DNA of 64,000 nucleotides from Caulobacter sp. 602-2 (GTDB lineage Bacteria > Pseudomonadota > Alphaproteobacteria > Caulobacterales > Caulobacteraceae): the NCBI RefSeq assembly GCF_011043625.1, contig NZ_JAAKGT010000004.1, forward strand, positions 332,526-396,525, written 5' to 3'. Positions within the stretch are counted from its first letter, which is position 1, and each line of letters begins with the position of its first letter. The notes below the pieces were generated by a model that saw nothing but the letters and a program-made list of their open reading frames with translations, was not told the origin of the DNA and did not search any database. Below, piece after piece: positions 8,202 to 17,639 of this stretch. Made by a program: the position numbers and the translations under genes.

Positions 8202-8936
8202 CTACTTCTTCTTGCCGCCCCAGGGCAGGCGTTCCTTCACGCCGTCCATCGGCGTGCGGGTGGTGGTTACCGGCGGCGGGGCGGCGACGACCGGCTTGGG
8301 CAGGGGATAGGCCCGCCAGCCGGTCTGGATCAGGGCCTCGAAGCCCTGGCAGCGCGGCATGACCTTGATCGCGCCGGTCCTGGGCTTGGCGAAGGGCGGG
8401 GGCTGGTTGACGGCCTGGCGGCGCGGATCGATGAACCGCCAGTCGCCCGGCAGGCCGTAGCCCTTCTCGCCGCCGGTCTTCACCGCCTGGTAGGCCAGGT
8501 TGGCCTGGAACGGCTTGACCCCGTAGCGCAGCATGGCGCGCAGGAAGATGGCGTCGGCCTCGGCCCGCTTGCCCGGCTCGCCCACCGCATAGAGCCAGTC
8601 GTGGACGATGGCGGCGCGCGCCGTCGGGCCCTGCGGGTCGATGAAGCCCTGGCCGTACCACGGCACGCTGGCGAAGTCGGTGACGTACCAGCGCGGCACG
8701 ACGATCACCTTGCCCGTCTCGACGTCGCAGTAGGGGAACTCCGCCTCCAGGGTGAAGAGCTTGCGGCCCTCCTTGGACTGGTTGAACAGCATCACCGGCT
8801 GCGGCGTCAGCGAGCTGGGCGGGGTCGGGGCGACCACCGGCACGAAGACGGTCGTCTCCTTGGTCGTCGTGCACGCGGCCAGGAACATGCCCAGGGCGAG
8901 GGCGGCGGCGAGCGAAAGCTTGGAGGCGAGCGTCAT
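8202..8936 (-). CDS. DUF1353 lipoprotein
   Basis: The 244-residue product has a lipoprotein signal (LSLAAALALGMFLAACTTTKE, lipid Cys in LAAC) and then a DUF1353 domain, recognised by WYVTDFASVPWYGQGF, GPTARAAIVHDWLYAVG and LRAMLRYGV. DUF1353 proteins are found in phages and bacterial envelopes and their function is unknown; the conserved His-Asp pair in AAIVHDWLY hints at a hydrolase. The C-terminal 40 residues are Pro/Lys-rich. The start at 8936 is chosen because the signal peptide begins there, although no clear Shine-Dalgarno sequence precedes it. Confidence 0.75.
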   Translation of the reverse strand: MTLASKLSLAAALALGMFLAACTTTKETTVFVPVVAPTPPSSLTPQPVMLFNQSKEGRKLFTLEAEFPYCDVETGKVIVVPRWYVTDFASVPWYGQGFIDPQGPTARAAIVHDWLYAVGEPGKRAEADAIFLRAMLRYGVKPFQANLAYQAVKTGGEKGYGLPGDWRFIDPRRQAVNQPPPFAKPRTGAIKVMPRCQGFEALIQTGWRAYPLPKPVVAAPPPVTTTRTPMDGVKERLPWGGKKK

Positions 8937-9126
8937 GATCGTGCGGGGCGGGAGGAAAGCGGCGAAGCGATGCCGTCTTCTGGCGGCCGAAATGCGGCGG
9001 ATCAAGCCTTCAAGGCCAAGCTTGCGGTCGTAAGACAAAGGATTGCGCGTCCGCTGCGCTGTTCCACCGCAGGGCGATCCGTGAGAGCATCTCGCAACAC
9101 CGGCCATCCCGCTTCCGGAGGTTCCC

Positions 9127-9729
9127 ATGATCACCCGTCGCCTGATCGTCGCCAGCGCCCCGCTGGTCGTGCTTGCTCCCAGCCTGGCGCTCGCCGCGCC
9201 CGCGCCCGCCTTCACCGCCAGGGACATCGACGGCAAGACCCGCTCGCTGGCCGAGTTCAAGGGCAAGACCGTCGTGCTCGAATGGGTCAACGAGGGCTGC
9301 CCCTATGTGAAGAAGCACTACTCGGGCAACATGCAGGGCCTGCAGCAGGCCGCCACGGCCGACGGCGTGGTCTGGCTCAGCGTCGCCTCGTCGGCCCCCG
9401 GCAAGCAGGGCTACTTCGCCGACGGCGCCCAGGCCAAGACCTGGATGACCGCCAAGGGCGCCAAGCCGACCACCCTGCTGCTCGACCCCGAGGGCGTGGT
9501 GGCCACCGCCTACAAGGCCAAGACCACCCCGCACATGTACGTCATCGATCCAGCCGGCCAGCTGGTCTACCAGGGCGCCATCGACGACAAGCCGTCCAGC
9601 AAGCCCGAGGACATCGCCACGGCCAAGAACTACGTCGCCGCCGCGCTGTCGGATCTCAAGGCCGGCCGCAAGGTCGCCGTGCCGGCCAGCCAGCCCTACG
9701 GCTGCGCGGTGAAGTATAAGGACGCTTGA
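9127..9729 (+). CDS. Secreted redoxin (thioredoxin-fold) protein
   Basis: A 23-residue signal peptide (ending LALAAPAPA) is followed by an AhpC/Redoxin-type fold: FTARDIDGKTRSLAEFKGKTVVLEWVNEGCPYVKKHYSGNM, LLLDPEGVVATAYKAKTTPHMYVIDPAGQLVYQG. The redox site is a single cysteine in GCPYVKKHY instead of CxxC, with a cis-Pro TPHMYV, as in a family of periplasmic thiol peroxidase-like or chaperone-like redoxins. One more Cys is near the C-terminus (YGCAVKY) and could be the resolving thiol. GGAGG at 9117-9121 sets the start. Function beyond periplasmic thiol chemistry is not known. Confidence 0.85.
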   Translation: MITRRLIVASAPLVVLAPSLALAAPAPAFTARDIDGKTRSLAEFKGKTVVLEWVNEGCPYVKKHYSGNMQGLQQAATADGVVWLSVASSAPGKQGYFADGAQAKTWMTAKGAKPTTLLLDPEGVVATAYKAKTTPHMYVIDPAGQLVYQGAIDDKPSSKPEDIATAKNYVAAALSDLKAGRKVAVPASQPYGCAVKYKDA

Positions 9730-9736
9730 GGCGCCT

Positions 9737-9840
9737 TGCGTCCTTCGAGGCCCGCTGCGCGGGCGCCTCAGGATGAAGAATTCAGTGCAGTGAGACCCTC
9801 ATCCTGAGGTGCGAGCCGCCGGCGAGCCTCGAAGGACGCA
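9737..9840. repeat. cgtccttcgaggc intergenic element, copy 1
   Basis: This is a 104-base inverted-repeat element: outer arms tgcgtccttcgaggc / gcctcgaaggacgca and inner arms gcctcaggatga / tcatcctgaggtgc. A nearly identical copy is at 26946-27052. Here it fills the space between two convergent genes. Confidence 0.9.
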
Positions 9841-10332
9841 CTACGCCGCCGGCTGCGGCGGGGCCGTGATCACCTCGACGTTGTCGTTCAGCAGATAGAC
9901 CATGTCGCGCAGGGCCTGGTCCTGGGTCTTGACGGTCTTGGCGTCGGCCATGGCCGTCAGCTTCTCGGGCAGGTCCTGGCTGATGCCGCGCAGGATGCAT
10001 TTCAGGTCGTCGACCGCGCCGCGCTCCTTGAGGGTGACGTGGCCCTTCATGTCCAGCGCCGACAGCGCCTCGATCTCGGCCTTGAAGGCGGTAAAGCCCG
10101 GCAGGGCCACGGCCGGGGCGGCGGGATCCTTGGGCAGGGCCTCGCGATAGCCCTCGACGCGGGTCTTCAGGGCGCCGGCGCGCTTGACGATGTCGATGAA
10201 CAGCGGCTCGCCGGCCACCGACGGCGGGGCATGGCCGGGCTGCACGACCGCGGGGGCCTGGTTCACCGGCGCCGCCGAACCGGTCGAGGCCAGCCACAGC
10301 ATGGCGGAAAAGGCGACCGCGTCGCAGGACAT
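9841..10332 (-). CDS. Hypothetical secreted protein
   Basis: I do not recognise this 163-residue protein. It has a probable signal peptide (MSCDAVAFSAMLWLASTGSAAPV), a Pro/Ala-rich spacer, then a mostly helical, charged region (IVKRAGALKTRVEGYREALPKD, ALDMKGHVTLKERGAVDDLKCILRGISQDLPEKLTAMADA) and a short tail. One Cys is in DLKCILRG. GAGGAG precedes the ATG at 10332. It is divergent from pgi, and the shared 159-bp region contains an imperfect palindrome GTAAACGCCGTTTTAC at 10403-10418. A periplasmic location is inferred from the signal only. Confidence 0.7.
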   Translation of the reverse strand: MSCDAVAFSAMLWLASTGSAAPVNQAPAVVQPGHAPPSVAGEPLFIDIVKRAGALKTRVEGYREALPKDPAAPAVALPGFTAFKAEIEALSALDMKGHVTLKERGAVDDLKCILRGISQDLPEKLTAMADAKTVKTQDQALRDMVYLLNDNVEVITAPPQPAA

Positions 10333-10491
10333 CGCAAACTCCTCGCGAAAAACGTCATTGGTATTCATGACGCCGAGACTGACCTTTGGTAATCCCGGGG
10401 CCGTAAACGCCGTTTTACTACAAGCGTGGCAGTCGAAAGTGGACGCCGGTTTCGGCGGCCGCCACGCGCCAAACAAGACATGGAGACGCTA

Positions 10492-12111
10492 GTGTCCGAT
10501 CTCGACGCCGCCTGGACCCGCCTGGAAACCGCCGCCAAGGCCGCCGGGGAGAAGCGCATCGTCGAGTTCTTCGACACCGAGCCCCAGCGCCTGGAAACCC
10601 TGACGCTCGACGTCGCCGGCCTGCATCTGGACCTTTCCAAGCAGGCCTGGGACGAGGCCGGCCTGGAGGCCGCGCTCGATCTGGCCCACGCCGCCGGCGT
10701 CGAGGCCGCCCGCGCCCGCATGCTGGGCGGCGAGGCGATCAACAGCTCCGAAGGCCGCGCCGTGCTGCACGTGGCGCTGCGCGCCAAAAGCAACGCCGAC
10801 ATCAAGGCCCAAGGCGTTCCGGTGATGGCCGATGTGGAGGCCGTCCGCAGCCGGATGAAGGCCTTCGCCGACGCCGTCCGCTCGGGCGAGATCAAGGGCG
10901 CCACGGGCAAGCCCTTCAAGGCGATCCTGCACATCGGCATCGGCGGCAGCGATCTTGGTCCCCGCCTGCTGTGGGACGCCCTGCGTCCGGTGAAGCCCGA
11001 AATCGACCTGCGCTTCGTGGCCAATGTCGACGGCGCCGAGTTCCTGCTGACCACGGCCGATCTCGATCCGGAAGAGACCCTGGTGGTGGTGGTCTCCAAG
11101 ACCTTCACCACCCAGGAGACCATGTCCAACGCCGCCGCCGCCCGCGCCTGGCTGGTCGCGGCGCTCGGTGAAGAGGGGGCCAACGCCCACCTGGCCGCCG
11201 TGTCGACCGCGCTCGACAAGACCTCGGCCTTCGGGGTGGCCGACGAGCGGGTGTTCGGCTTCTGGGACTGGGTCGGCGGCCGTTACTCGCTGTGGTCGGC
11301 GGTCAGCCTGTCGGTGGCCGTCGCCGCCGGCTGGGACGTGTTCCAGGGCTTCCTCGACGGCGCGGCCGAGATGGACGCCCACTTCGCCAGCGCGCCGCTG
11401 GAGAAGAACGCTCCGGTGCTGGTGGCCCTGGCCCAGATCTTCAACCGCAACGGCCTGGACCGCCGCGCCCGCTCGGTCGTTCCGTACTCGCACCGCCTGC
11501 GCCGCCTGGCCTCGTTCCTCCAGCAGCTGGAGATGGAGAGCAACGGCAAGTCGGTCGGTCCGGACGGCAAGCCCGCCCAGCGCGGCACCGCCACCGTCGT
11601 GTTCGGCGACGAGGGCACCAACGTCCAGCACGCCTACTTCCAGTGCATGCACCAGGGCAGCGACATCACGCCGATGGAGCTGATCGGCCTGGCCAAGTCG
11701 GATGAAGGCCCCGCCGGCATGCACGAGAAGCTGCTGTCGAACCTCCTGGCCCAGGCCGAAGCCTTCATGGTGGGCCGCACCACCGAGGATGTGGTCGCCG
11801 AGCTGCAGGCCAAGGGCGTGTCGGAAGCCGAGATCGCCACGCTTGCCCCGCAGCGCACCTTCGCCGGCAACCGCCCCTCGACGCTGGTGCTGCTCGACCG
11901 CCTGACGCCCCAGACCTTCGGGGCCCTAATCGCCCTCTACGAGCACAAGACCTTCGTCGAAGGCGTGATCTGGGGGATCAACAGCTTCGACCAGTGGGGC
12001 GTGGAGCTGGGCAAGGTGATGGCGAACCGCATCCTGCCGGAACTGGAAGCCGGCGCGGTCGGCCAGCATGATCCGTCGACGGCCGCGCTGATCGAGCGGT
12101 TGAAGAAGTAG
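10492..12111 (+). CDS. pgi: Glucose-6-phosphate isomerase
   Basis: Pgi interconverts glucose-6-phosphate and fructose-6-phosphate. Hallmarks include HIGIGGSDLGPRLLWDAL, the sugar-phosphate loop VVVSKTFTTQETMSNA, the catalytic Glu/His segment EGTNVQHAYFQCMHQG and the C-terminal GVIWGINSFDQWGVELGK with the catalytic Lys. The GTG at 10492 gives 539 residues and has GGAGA at the right distance; the ATG at 10480 (MET L then the same frame) is an alternative. In Caulobacter, glucose is catabolised by the Entner-Doudoroff route, so Pgi probably serves gluconeogenic and cell-envelope sugar supply. Confidence 0.96.
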   Translation: MSDLDAAWTRLETAAKAAGEKRIVEFFDTEPQRLETLTLDVAGLHLDLSKQAWDEAGLEAALDLAHAAGVEAARARMLGGEAINSSEGRAVLHVALRAKSNADIKAQGVPVMADVEAVRSRMKAFADAVRSGEIKGATGKPFKAILHIGIGGSDLGPRLLWDALRPVKPEIDLRFVANVDGAEFLLTTADLDPEETLVVVVSKTFTTQETMSNAAAARAWLVAALGEEGANAHLAAVSTALDKTSAFGVADERVFGFWDWVGGRYSLWSAVSLSVAVAAGWDVFQGFLDGAAEMDAHFASAPLEKNAPVLVALAQIFNRNGLDRRARSVVPYSHRLRRLASFLQQLEMESNGKSVGPDGKPAQRGTATVVFGDEGTNVQHAYFQCMHQGSDITPMELIGLAKSDEGPAGMHEKLLSNLLAQAEAFMVGRTTEDVVAELQAKGVSEAEIATLAPQRTFAGNRPSTLVLLDRLTPQTFGALIALYEHKTFVEGVIWGINSFDQWGVELGKVMANRILPELEAGAVGQHDPSTAALIERLKK

Positions 12112-12125
12112 CCGCCTGCCGGCGG

Positions 12126-12226
12126 CCCCCCTCAGTCGCTCCGCGACAGCTCCCCCAGAGGGGGAGCATCTGCGGCGGTAGATCCTCCCCCTCTGGGGGA
12201 GGTGGCCCGAAGGGCCGGAGGGGGCC
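12126..12226. repeat. CAGTCGCT/CTCCCCC intergenic element, copy 1
   Basis: Two units are present: ctcagtcgctccgcgacagc followed by tcccccagagggggagcat, and cctccccctctgggggaggt followed by ggcccgaagggccggaggggg. Each contains small hairpins. Related copies are at 14447-14549, 39028-39158 and 42033-42074. Here it lies between the convergent ends of pgi and a TonB receptor gene. Confidence 0.85.
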
Positions 12227-12237
12227 GCGCAGCGGCC

Positions 12238-14310
12238 TTAGAACGTCTTGCGCACCCTCAGGCTGACGAAGGTCCTGGGATCGATGTCGCGGACTTCCTG
12301 GTAGCGTACCGGACGGGTGACGCGGTCGGCATAGACTGTGCGGGTGACGACGAAGTCGTCCCAGACGTTCAGCTGGGCGCGGATGGCCAGGGTGTTGGTC
12401 GGCTTGTACTCGGCGAAGGCCTCGTAATAGGCCGCGCCGCGCCACTTGTTGGTCTGGTCGGGGTCGTAGGTGCCCTGGCCCAGCAGCGGCAGCCAGTTGA
12501 TCCCCCACTGCACCTGGCCGCGCATCAGGTCCTGCTGGAAGCCGATGTTGGCCTGGGTCGGGCGCACCTGCGAGATCGGACGGTCCTTGTGGTCGGTCGG
12601 GTCGGTGACGTGGGTCTCGTTCCAGTCGTTCTTGAAGGTCAGGCGGCCGCCCTTCACGCCCAGCTTGTCGGTGGGCACGACGATGTTGAGAGACAGCTTG
12701 TCGAGCGTGCCGTCGCCGATGTTGCCGGTCGCCGACAGGCCGCCAGGCAGGGGCAGGCGGTCGATGACGCCGATGATCTCGTCGTGGCGCCAGCCGATCG
12801 ACACCACGCCCTCGCCCCAGAAGCGGCGCTCGTAGGTCAGTTCCGAGATCCAGCGCTGCTCGGGCTCCAGGTCGACATTGCCGCCATAGACCGTGCCGTC
12901 GCCGAACTCGGCCGAGGCGGCGAAGTCGCCGAAGTCCAGCTGGCCCAGTTCGCGCTCGAAGCGGAAGCGCAGCTGGTGGTCGGCCTTGGGCGTCCAGGTC
13001 GCCTGGAAGCGGGGCTTGGCGTAGAAGAAGCTCTTCTCCTGGTCGGCGTCGCCGGCCTGGCTGATCGTCGAGGTCTCCAGCCGCAGGCCGCCCTCCAGGG
13101 TCAGCTTGGGGTTCACCCGCCAGGTGGTCTTCAGGAACGCCTCGCCGCGCGTCTCCTCGACCTTGACCGAGGCCGAGGGCAGGGGGACCGCCGCGCCGCC
13201 CACCGAATAGGCCTGCTTCACGTCGAGCATGTTGTAGGCGACCTCGCCGCCGAACTCGAAGGTCAGGCCGGGCCGGCGCTCGTGGCGGACGGTGGCGCGC
13301 AGGATGGACTCCGAGGAGTCGCCCTCGGCGCCGAACAGTTCCTGCGGGCTGACCGCGCCGCTGAGCGTGGCGTCGCTGGTGGCCTCGCTGTCGAACTTCT
13401 CGAACTCGTGCATCACCCGGGTTTCGAGGTTCCAGCGCGGGGCCAGGGGGCGGCTGTAGGTCAGGCCGAGCTCCCCCGAGCGGGTGTCTTCCTCATAGGC
13501 GGTGCGGCGCTTGGAGGTCGGCGAGGTCAGTTCCTGCCAGTCCTGCCAGTCGTTGACGCCGTAGCGGGCGGTGGCGTCGATCTTGCCGCCGGCCAGCGGG
13601 CCGGCGTAGTTGCCGCGGATCGAGCGACCGCCGCCGTAGCCGTCGTTCAGGAAGGCCTCGTCGCGCAGCACTGCGCCGCTGCCGTCGCGGCGCACCGAGC
13701 GGCCCGCGCCGTTGGAGTCGCTGCTGCTGGTGCCGTCCGACAGGGTGACGCCCCAGCTCTTGTCGCCGTCGCGGGCGGTGAACTGGTAGGAGCCGCCCCA
13801 CACGTCGTGGCCGCCGTCGAAGATCTGGCTGTTGAGGGTCAGGATCGACTGGCGGGTCGCGCCCTTCTTGAGTATCACGTTGGCCACCACGCCATAGCCC
13901 TGCATATCGATGCCGGGCGCGCCGCCGCGGATAAGCTCGATGCGCTCGACCTGGCTGGCCGGCGTGCGCTGCAGGACGTTGGAGCCGGTCTCGGCCTTGG
14001 AGGCGGGGCGGTTGTTGTTGACCAGCACGTTGCCGACCGCGCCCTCGAAGCCGCGCGTGCCGGCGCCGTCGTTGAGCACGAAGCCGGGCAGGCGGTTGAC
14101 CATGTCCAGCGCGGTGTTGGGGCGCAGGCTGGCGAAGAAGTCCGGCACGAAGATCAGCACGCCCTTCTGGGTCGCGTCGTCCAGCGGCGCTTCGCTGGTC
14201 GGGCCGGTCGGAACCGGCGTCTGGGCGGCTTGCGCGCTGTCGGCGGCCTGGGCCGCGCCGGCGGCGAGCAACACGAAGGCGGCGGTGGCGAACAACACGG
14301 ACTTGGACAT
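12238..14310 (-). CDS. TonB-dependent outer-membrane receptor
   Basis: The 690-residue protein has a signal peptide (SVLFATAAFVLLAAGAAQA), a plug domain (NTALDMVNRLPGFVLNDGAGTRGFEGAVGNVLVNNNRPAS, then ERIELIRGGAPGIDMQGYGVVANVILKK) and a beta-barrel of alternating hydrophobic strands ending in VSLRVRKTF, with the terminal Phe expected for outer-membrane insertion. The ATG at 14310 is preceded by AGGGGAAAG. It lies downstream of and in the same direction as the GH2 gene, so it may import glycan fragments released by that enzyme. The substrate is inferred from this neighbour only. Confidence 0.88.
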   Translation of the reverse strand: MSKSVLFATAAFVLLAAGAAQAADSAQAAQTPVPTGPTSEAPLDDATQKGVLIFVPDFFASLRPNTALDMVNRLPGFVLNDGAGTRGFEGAVGNVLVNNNRPASKAETGSNVLQRTPASQVERIELIRGGAPGIDMQGYGVVANVILKKGATRQSILTLNSQIFDGGHDVWGGSYQFTARDGDKSWGVTLSDGTSSSDSNGAGRSVRRDGSGAVLRDEAFLNDGYGGGRSIRGNYAGPLAGGKIDATARYGVNDWQDWQELTSPTSKRRTAYEEDTRSGELGLTYSRPLAPRWNLETRVMHEFEKFDSEATSDATLSGAVSPQELFGAEGDSSESILRATVRHERRPGLTFEFGGEVAYNMLDVKQAYSVGGAAVPLPSASVKVEETRGEAFLKTTWRVNPKLTLEGGLRLETSTISQAGDADQEKSFFYAKPRFQATWTPKADHQLRFRFERELGQLDFGDFAASAEFGDGTVYGGNVDLEPEQRWISELTYERRFWGEGVVSIGWRHDEIIGVIDRLPLPGGLSATGNIGDGTLDKLSLNIVVPTDKLGVKGGRLTFKNDWNETHVTDPTDHKDRPISQVRPTQANIGFQQDLMRGQVQWGINWLPLLGQGTYDPDQTNKWRGAAYYEAFAEYKPTNTLAIRAQLNVWDDFVVTRTVYADRVTRPVRYQEVRDIDPRTFVSLRVRKTF

Positions 14311-14446
14311 GAACTTTCCCCTCAATCCCGGGGAAGGTCTTGCCGGTGGTCGCCCGCGACCTCAAATTAAACGCAGGAAATGTGGATTAAATATCCGAAA
14401 TCATTACTGGAAGTTCAGATTGAGCTTCTTCGTTCTCGCCGATAGA

Positions 14447-14549
14447 TCCTCCCCCTCTGGGGGGGCAGAGGGCCGGAGGGGGATAGCGCGGCGTAGGCGG
14501 ATCTACCCCCTCAGTCGCTTCGCGACAGCTCCCCCAGAGGGGGAGCATC
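14447..14549. repeat. CAGTCGCT/CTCCCCC intergenic element, copy 2
   Basis: The order of the two units is reversed relative to copy 1: cctccccctctggggggg and ggccggaggggg come first, then ctcagtcgcttcgcgacagc with tcccccagagggggagcat. The element occupies most of the 259-bp gap between the GH2 gene and the TonB receptor; the rest (14311-14446) is AT-richer and presumably holds the receptor promoter. Confidence 0.85.
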
Positions 14550-14569
14550 TTTCCGCCGAGATGCTAGCC

Positions 14570-17500
14570 CTACCGCTTGCGATAGAGCTCCGCCTCGATG
14601 ATCCCCAGCGCGCCGCCGGCCTTGACCTTCTCGGCGCCGGTGTCGAAGCCGGCCTTGGCGCCGGTGATCTCGACGATCTTGCCGAAGCCGTCGCGGTCGG
14701 CGGTGGCGCCGGTCAGGGCGATGCGCAGGCGCGAGCCCTTGGCGGCCTTCAGCGGCAGGGTCACGTAGCCCAGGCTCTTGGGGGCCTCGCCCTCGTAGAC
14801 CACCTTGCCGTCCAGGGTGATGCGCAGCGGATAGGAGCGCAGACGCCAGCCGATCAGTTTCAGCGTGACCTCGTCGACCGTCTGGGCCTTGGCCAGGCGG
14901 TACTCGATCCAGGCGTTCTCCAGCTTGCCGTCGCTGGCCCAGTGGGTGGCCTCGTCGTCGTCGACGGTGGCGCCGGCCTTGTCGGCGTTCGAGCCCGCGG
15001 TGATCTCCACGGCCTTGAGCGTGTCGCGACGGACCTTGAAGGCCGGGGTCGAGGGCGTGGGGCCGCGCGCCAGGCTGACGGGCAGGAGCGGCGCCTCGCC
15101 GGGAGCGGCCACGGCGTCCAGGGTCAGCGTGGCGGGCTTCAGGCCCTCGGCCTTGGCGGTGACGATCACCTGACCGGCCGCCAGGGTCGAGCGCAGGGCA
15201 ACGCGGTTGATCCCGCCCTCCACCGGCAGGGCCTTGGCCAGGATGTAGTTGTCGTCCTTGCGGTTGGAGCCGGCGTACTGGGTCACCGCGTCGACGCCGG
15301 CCGGGCCCTTGGTCACCGGCTCGCCCGAGGCCGAGACCGGCGTGTCGGTCGGCTTGGCGCTGCTCCTGGAGTCGCCCTGGGCGATGCCGCCGCGCCATTC
15401 GGCCGGCCCGGCCACGTCGAAGCTGACCGTGTCCAGCGCCGTCGGCACGCGCCGGCCCTGTGCGTCGACGGCTTCGACGTCCACGAGGGCGATGTCGGCC
15501 GCGTCGGCCTTCCAGCCGCCCGGACCGGTGCGCGGGGTCAGGCGAAGGGCGACCGCCGGACCGGTGGTGACCCGCTCGTCGCGGGCCGTTTCCTTGCCCT
15601 TGGCGTCGCGGGCGATGGCGACCAGCGTCCCGGGGGCGTAGGCCACGCCCTTGAAGGTGAACAGGAAGCCGTCCGACTTCGCGCCCTTGCCCAGCGACCT
15701 GCCGTTCAGCACCAGCTCGACGCTGTCGGCGCTGGAGACCACCTGTACGTCCTTCACCACGCCCGGCGCATAGTTCCAGTGGCCGACGATGTGGGCGCGC
15801 GGCTTTTCGACGTCGACCCAGCCGTCCCACATCACCTGGTGGGCGAAGAAGCCCTCCTTCCTGATGCGCATGGCGTCCACCTCGCCGCTGCGGCGATAGT
15901 TGTTGTCGCCGCGGAAGTGGGTGTTGCTGTCGGAGAAGATGATGTTGACCCCGCCGGCGCTGACCCGATCGCCGCCGCCAGGGCGCTCGCGCCAATAGTC
16001 GAACCAGCGGCGCACGGTCTCGGCGACCATGCTGTCCTGGTTGCGGTTGTAGTCGGGGCTGTCGGCGTGGAACGGCGGGGTGAAGGCGTCCTGGAACTTC
16101 CGCGCGGACTCGTCGCGCGAATACTCCATGGCCCACATCGGCTTGCCGGCGCTCTTGTTGATGTAGAGCATCTCGCCGCCGTACTCGGCGACCTTGCTGT
16201 CGAGCATCTCGCGCGAGCCGATGGCGCGGCCGCCGTGCGGGTCCAGCTGGTCGCGCACCGCCTTCAGCTGGGCCATGTGGTCCTCGCTGATGTTCTCGTT
16301 GCCGCCCTCGTAGAAGATGATCGACGGATTGTTGCGGAAGGCGACGATGGCGTCGGCCATGGCCTCGACCCGCTGGTCCCAGCGGCGCCCGGAAACGTCG
16401 CTTTCGGCGTCGCCGGCTGGCATGGCCTGCATCAGGCCCACGCGATCGGAACTCTCCACGTCCTGGCGGGCCGGAGCGATGTGCATCCAGCGCACCAGGT
16501 TGCCGCCGCTCTCGACCATCAGGCCGTTGGAGAAGTCGCTGATCCACGGCGGGATGTTGGTCCCGAGCGCCGGCCATTCGTTGCTGGTGCGCTGGGCGTA
16601 GCCGTGCACCTGGATGGCGCGGTCGTTCAGGAAGATGGTCCCGTTCTTGAACTCGGTCTTGCGGAAGCCGGTGCGGGTCAGGGCGCTGTCGACGACCTTG
16701 CCATCCTCCACCAGCTCGGTGGTCACCGCATAGAGATAGCCGTAGCCCCAGCTCCAGAAGTGCAGGTCAGACAGCCGCTGGCTGGCCGACACCGTCTTGG
16801 TTTCGCCCGGCGCGATGGTCACGGCCGGGGCGGTGAATTGGCCGGCCGGCTTGCCGTCGACGTCCTTCAGCGTGACCCGGTAGGCGAAGGTGCGGGGCCT
16901 CGCCCCATCGTTCCTCACCTGGCTCTCGGCGTGGATCGTGGCCTTGCGGCCCTTGATGTCGAACTGGTCGGCCCAGACATAGACGCCGGTGGTGCCCAGG
17001 CTGGTGTAGAGCGGCAGGGTCTGGTGCAGGTCGCCGGTCAGGTGCAGCCGCACCGCGCGGTGGATCCCGCCGTAGTTCACATTGAAGTTGTTGTTGTTCC
17101 ACTGGAAGCCGCTGCCGGTGGCGCGCTCCTTGTACTTCCAGTCGTTGTCGACCCGCACGGCGATGACGTTGACGAACGGGGCGGGCTTCAAAAGCTTGGT
17201 CGCATCCACCCCGAAGGCCGTGGCGCCGTTCTCGTGGCCGCCGGCCCGCACGCCGTTGACATAGACGTCGCCGGCCTGGCGCACGCCCTCGAAGTCGAGA
17301 ATGGCGCGGCCGCCCACCGCCGGGCCTTGATCCGCCGGCAGCACGAAGCGCTTGCGGTACCAGGTGATCCCGGTCGAGTGCTCGTGGATGTCGCGCGAGA
17401 ACGCCTCGTCCTCGTTGAAGGCGCGGGGCAGGGTGACCGGCTTCCAGGCGGCGTCGTCGAAGGCGGCGGCTTCGGCGCCCAATAGTTCGCCGGTGGCCAT

Positions 17501-17611
17501 GCGCCAGCCGTCGTTGAACGGGGTCTCGCCCGCCAGGGACGGGCCGGCGGCCAGGGCCAGCAGGCTGGCGGCCCCCAAAAGCGTCAGCGAACGGGTCAGC
17601 GGGCGTCGCAT
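14570..17611 (-). CDS. Secreted glycoside hydrolase family 2 enzyme
   Basis: The 1013-residue protein has a signal peptide (LTLLGAASLLALAAGPSLAG), a jellyroll sugar-binding domain (FNDGWRMATG..WYRKRFVLP), an Ig-like domain and a TIM barrel. The GH2 acid/base is probably Glu439 in YEGGNENISED, and the nucleophile Glu496 in MWAMEYSRDE. Further C-terminal modules follow, including a discoidin-like domain (DDDEATHWASDGKLENAWIEYRLAKAQTVDEVTLKLIGW). GH2 covers beta-galactosidases, beta-glucuronidases and others, so specificity is open. GGAGAGG precedes the ATG. A GntR-type operator lies 16 bp upstream. It likely forms a glycan-use unit with the downstream TonB receptor. Confidence 0.9.
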   Translation of the reverse strand: MRRPLTRSLTLLGAASLLALAAGPSLAGETPFNDGWRMATGELLGAEAAAFDDAAWKPVTLPRAFNEDEAFSRDIHEHSTGITWYRKRFVLPADQGPAVGGRAILDFEGVRQAGDVYVNGVRAGGHENGATAFGVDATKLLKPAPFVNVIAVRVDNDWKYKERATGSGFQWNNNNFNVNYGGIHRAVRLHLTGDLHQTLPLYTSLGTTGVYVWADQFDIKGRKATIHAESQVRNDGARPRTFAYRVTLKDVDGKPAGQFTAPAVTIAPGETKTVSASQRLSDLHFWSWGYGYLYAVTTELVEDGKVVDSALTRTGFRKTEFKNGTIFLNDRAIQVHGYAQRTSNEWPALGTNIPPWISDFSNGLMVESGGNLVRWMHIAPARQDVESSDRVGLMQAMPAGDAESDVSGRRWDQRVEAMADAIVAFRNNPSIIFYEGGNENISEDHMAQLKAVRDQLDPHGGRAIGSREMLDSKVAEYGGEMLYINKSAGKPMWAMEYSRDESARKFQDAFTPPFHADSPDYNRNQDSMVAETVRRWFDYWRERPGGGDRVSAGGVNIIFSDSNTHFRGDNNYRRSGEVDAMRIRKEGFFAHQVMWDGWVDVEKPRAHIVGHWNYAPGVVKDVQVVSSADSVELVLNGRSLGKGAKSDGFLFTFKGVAYAPGTLVAIARDAKGKETARDERVTTGPAVALRLTPRTGPGGWKADAADIALVDVEAVDAQGRRVPTALDTVSFDVAGPAEWRGGIAQGDSRSSAKPTDTPVSASGEPVTKGPAGVDAVTQYAGSNRKDDNYILAKALPVEGGINRVALRSTLAAGQVIVTAKAEGLKPATLTLDAVAAPGEAPLLPVSLARGPTPSTPAFKVRRDTLKAVEITAGSNADKAGATVDDDEATHWASDGKLENAWIEYRLAKAQTVDEVTLKLIGWRLRSYPLRITLDGKVVYEGEAPKSLGYVTLPLKAAKGSRLRIALTGATADRDGFGKIVEITGAKAGFDTGAEKVKAGGALGIIEAELYRKR

Positions 17612-17626
17612 GGACCTCTCCCTATA

Positions 17627-17639
17627 TTGGTCAGGCCAA
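17627..17639. promoter_or_regulatory. FadR/GntR-type operator at the GH2 start
   Basis: TTGGTCAGGCCAA is a 13-bp palindrome with one mismatch, matching the TTGGTC-N-GACCAA pattern of FadR-subfamily GntR repressors. It lies 16 bp upstream of the GH2 ATG, overlapping where the promoter or transcript start should be. The cognate regulator is not in the window. Confidence 0.55.

Noticed and set aside
13910..17485. 1191-residue open frame opposite the GH2 gene
   Set aside because: It runs through the repeat element and antisense to two supported genes, with low-complexity shadow composition. Long antisense frames are common at this GC content.
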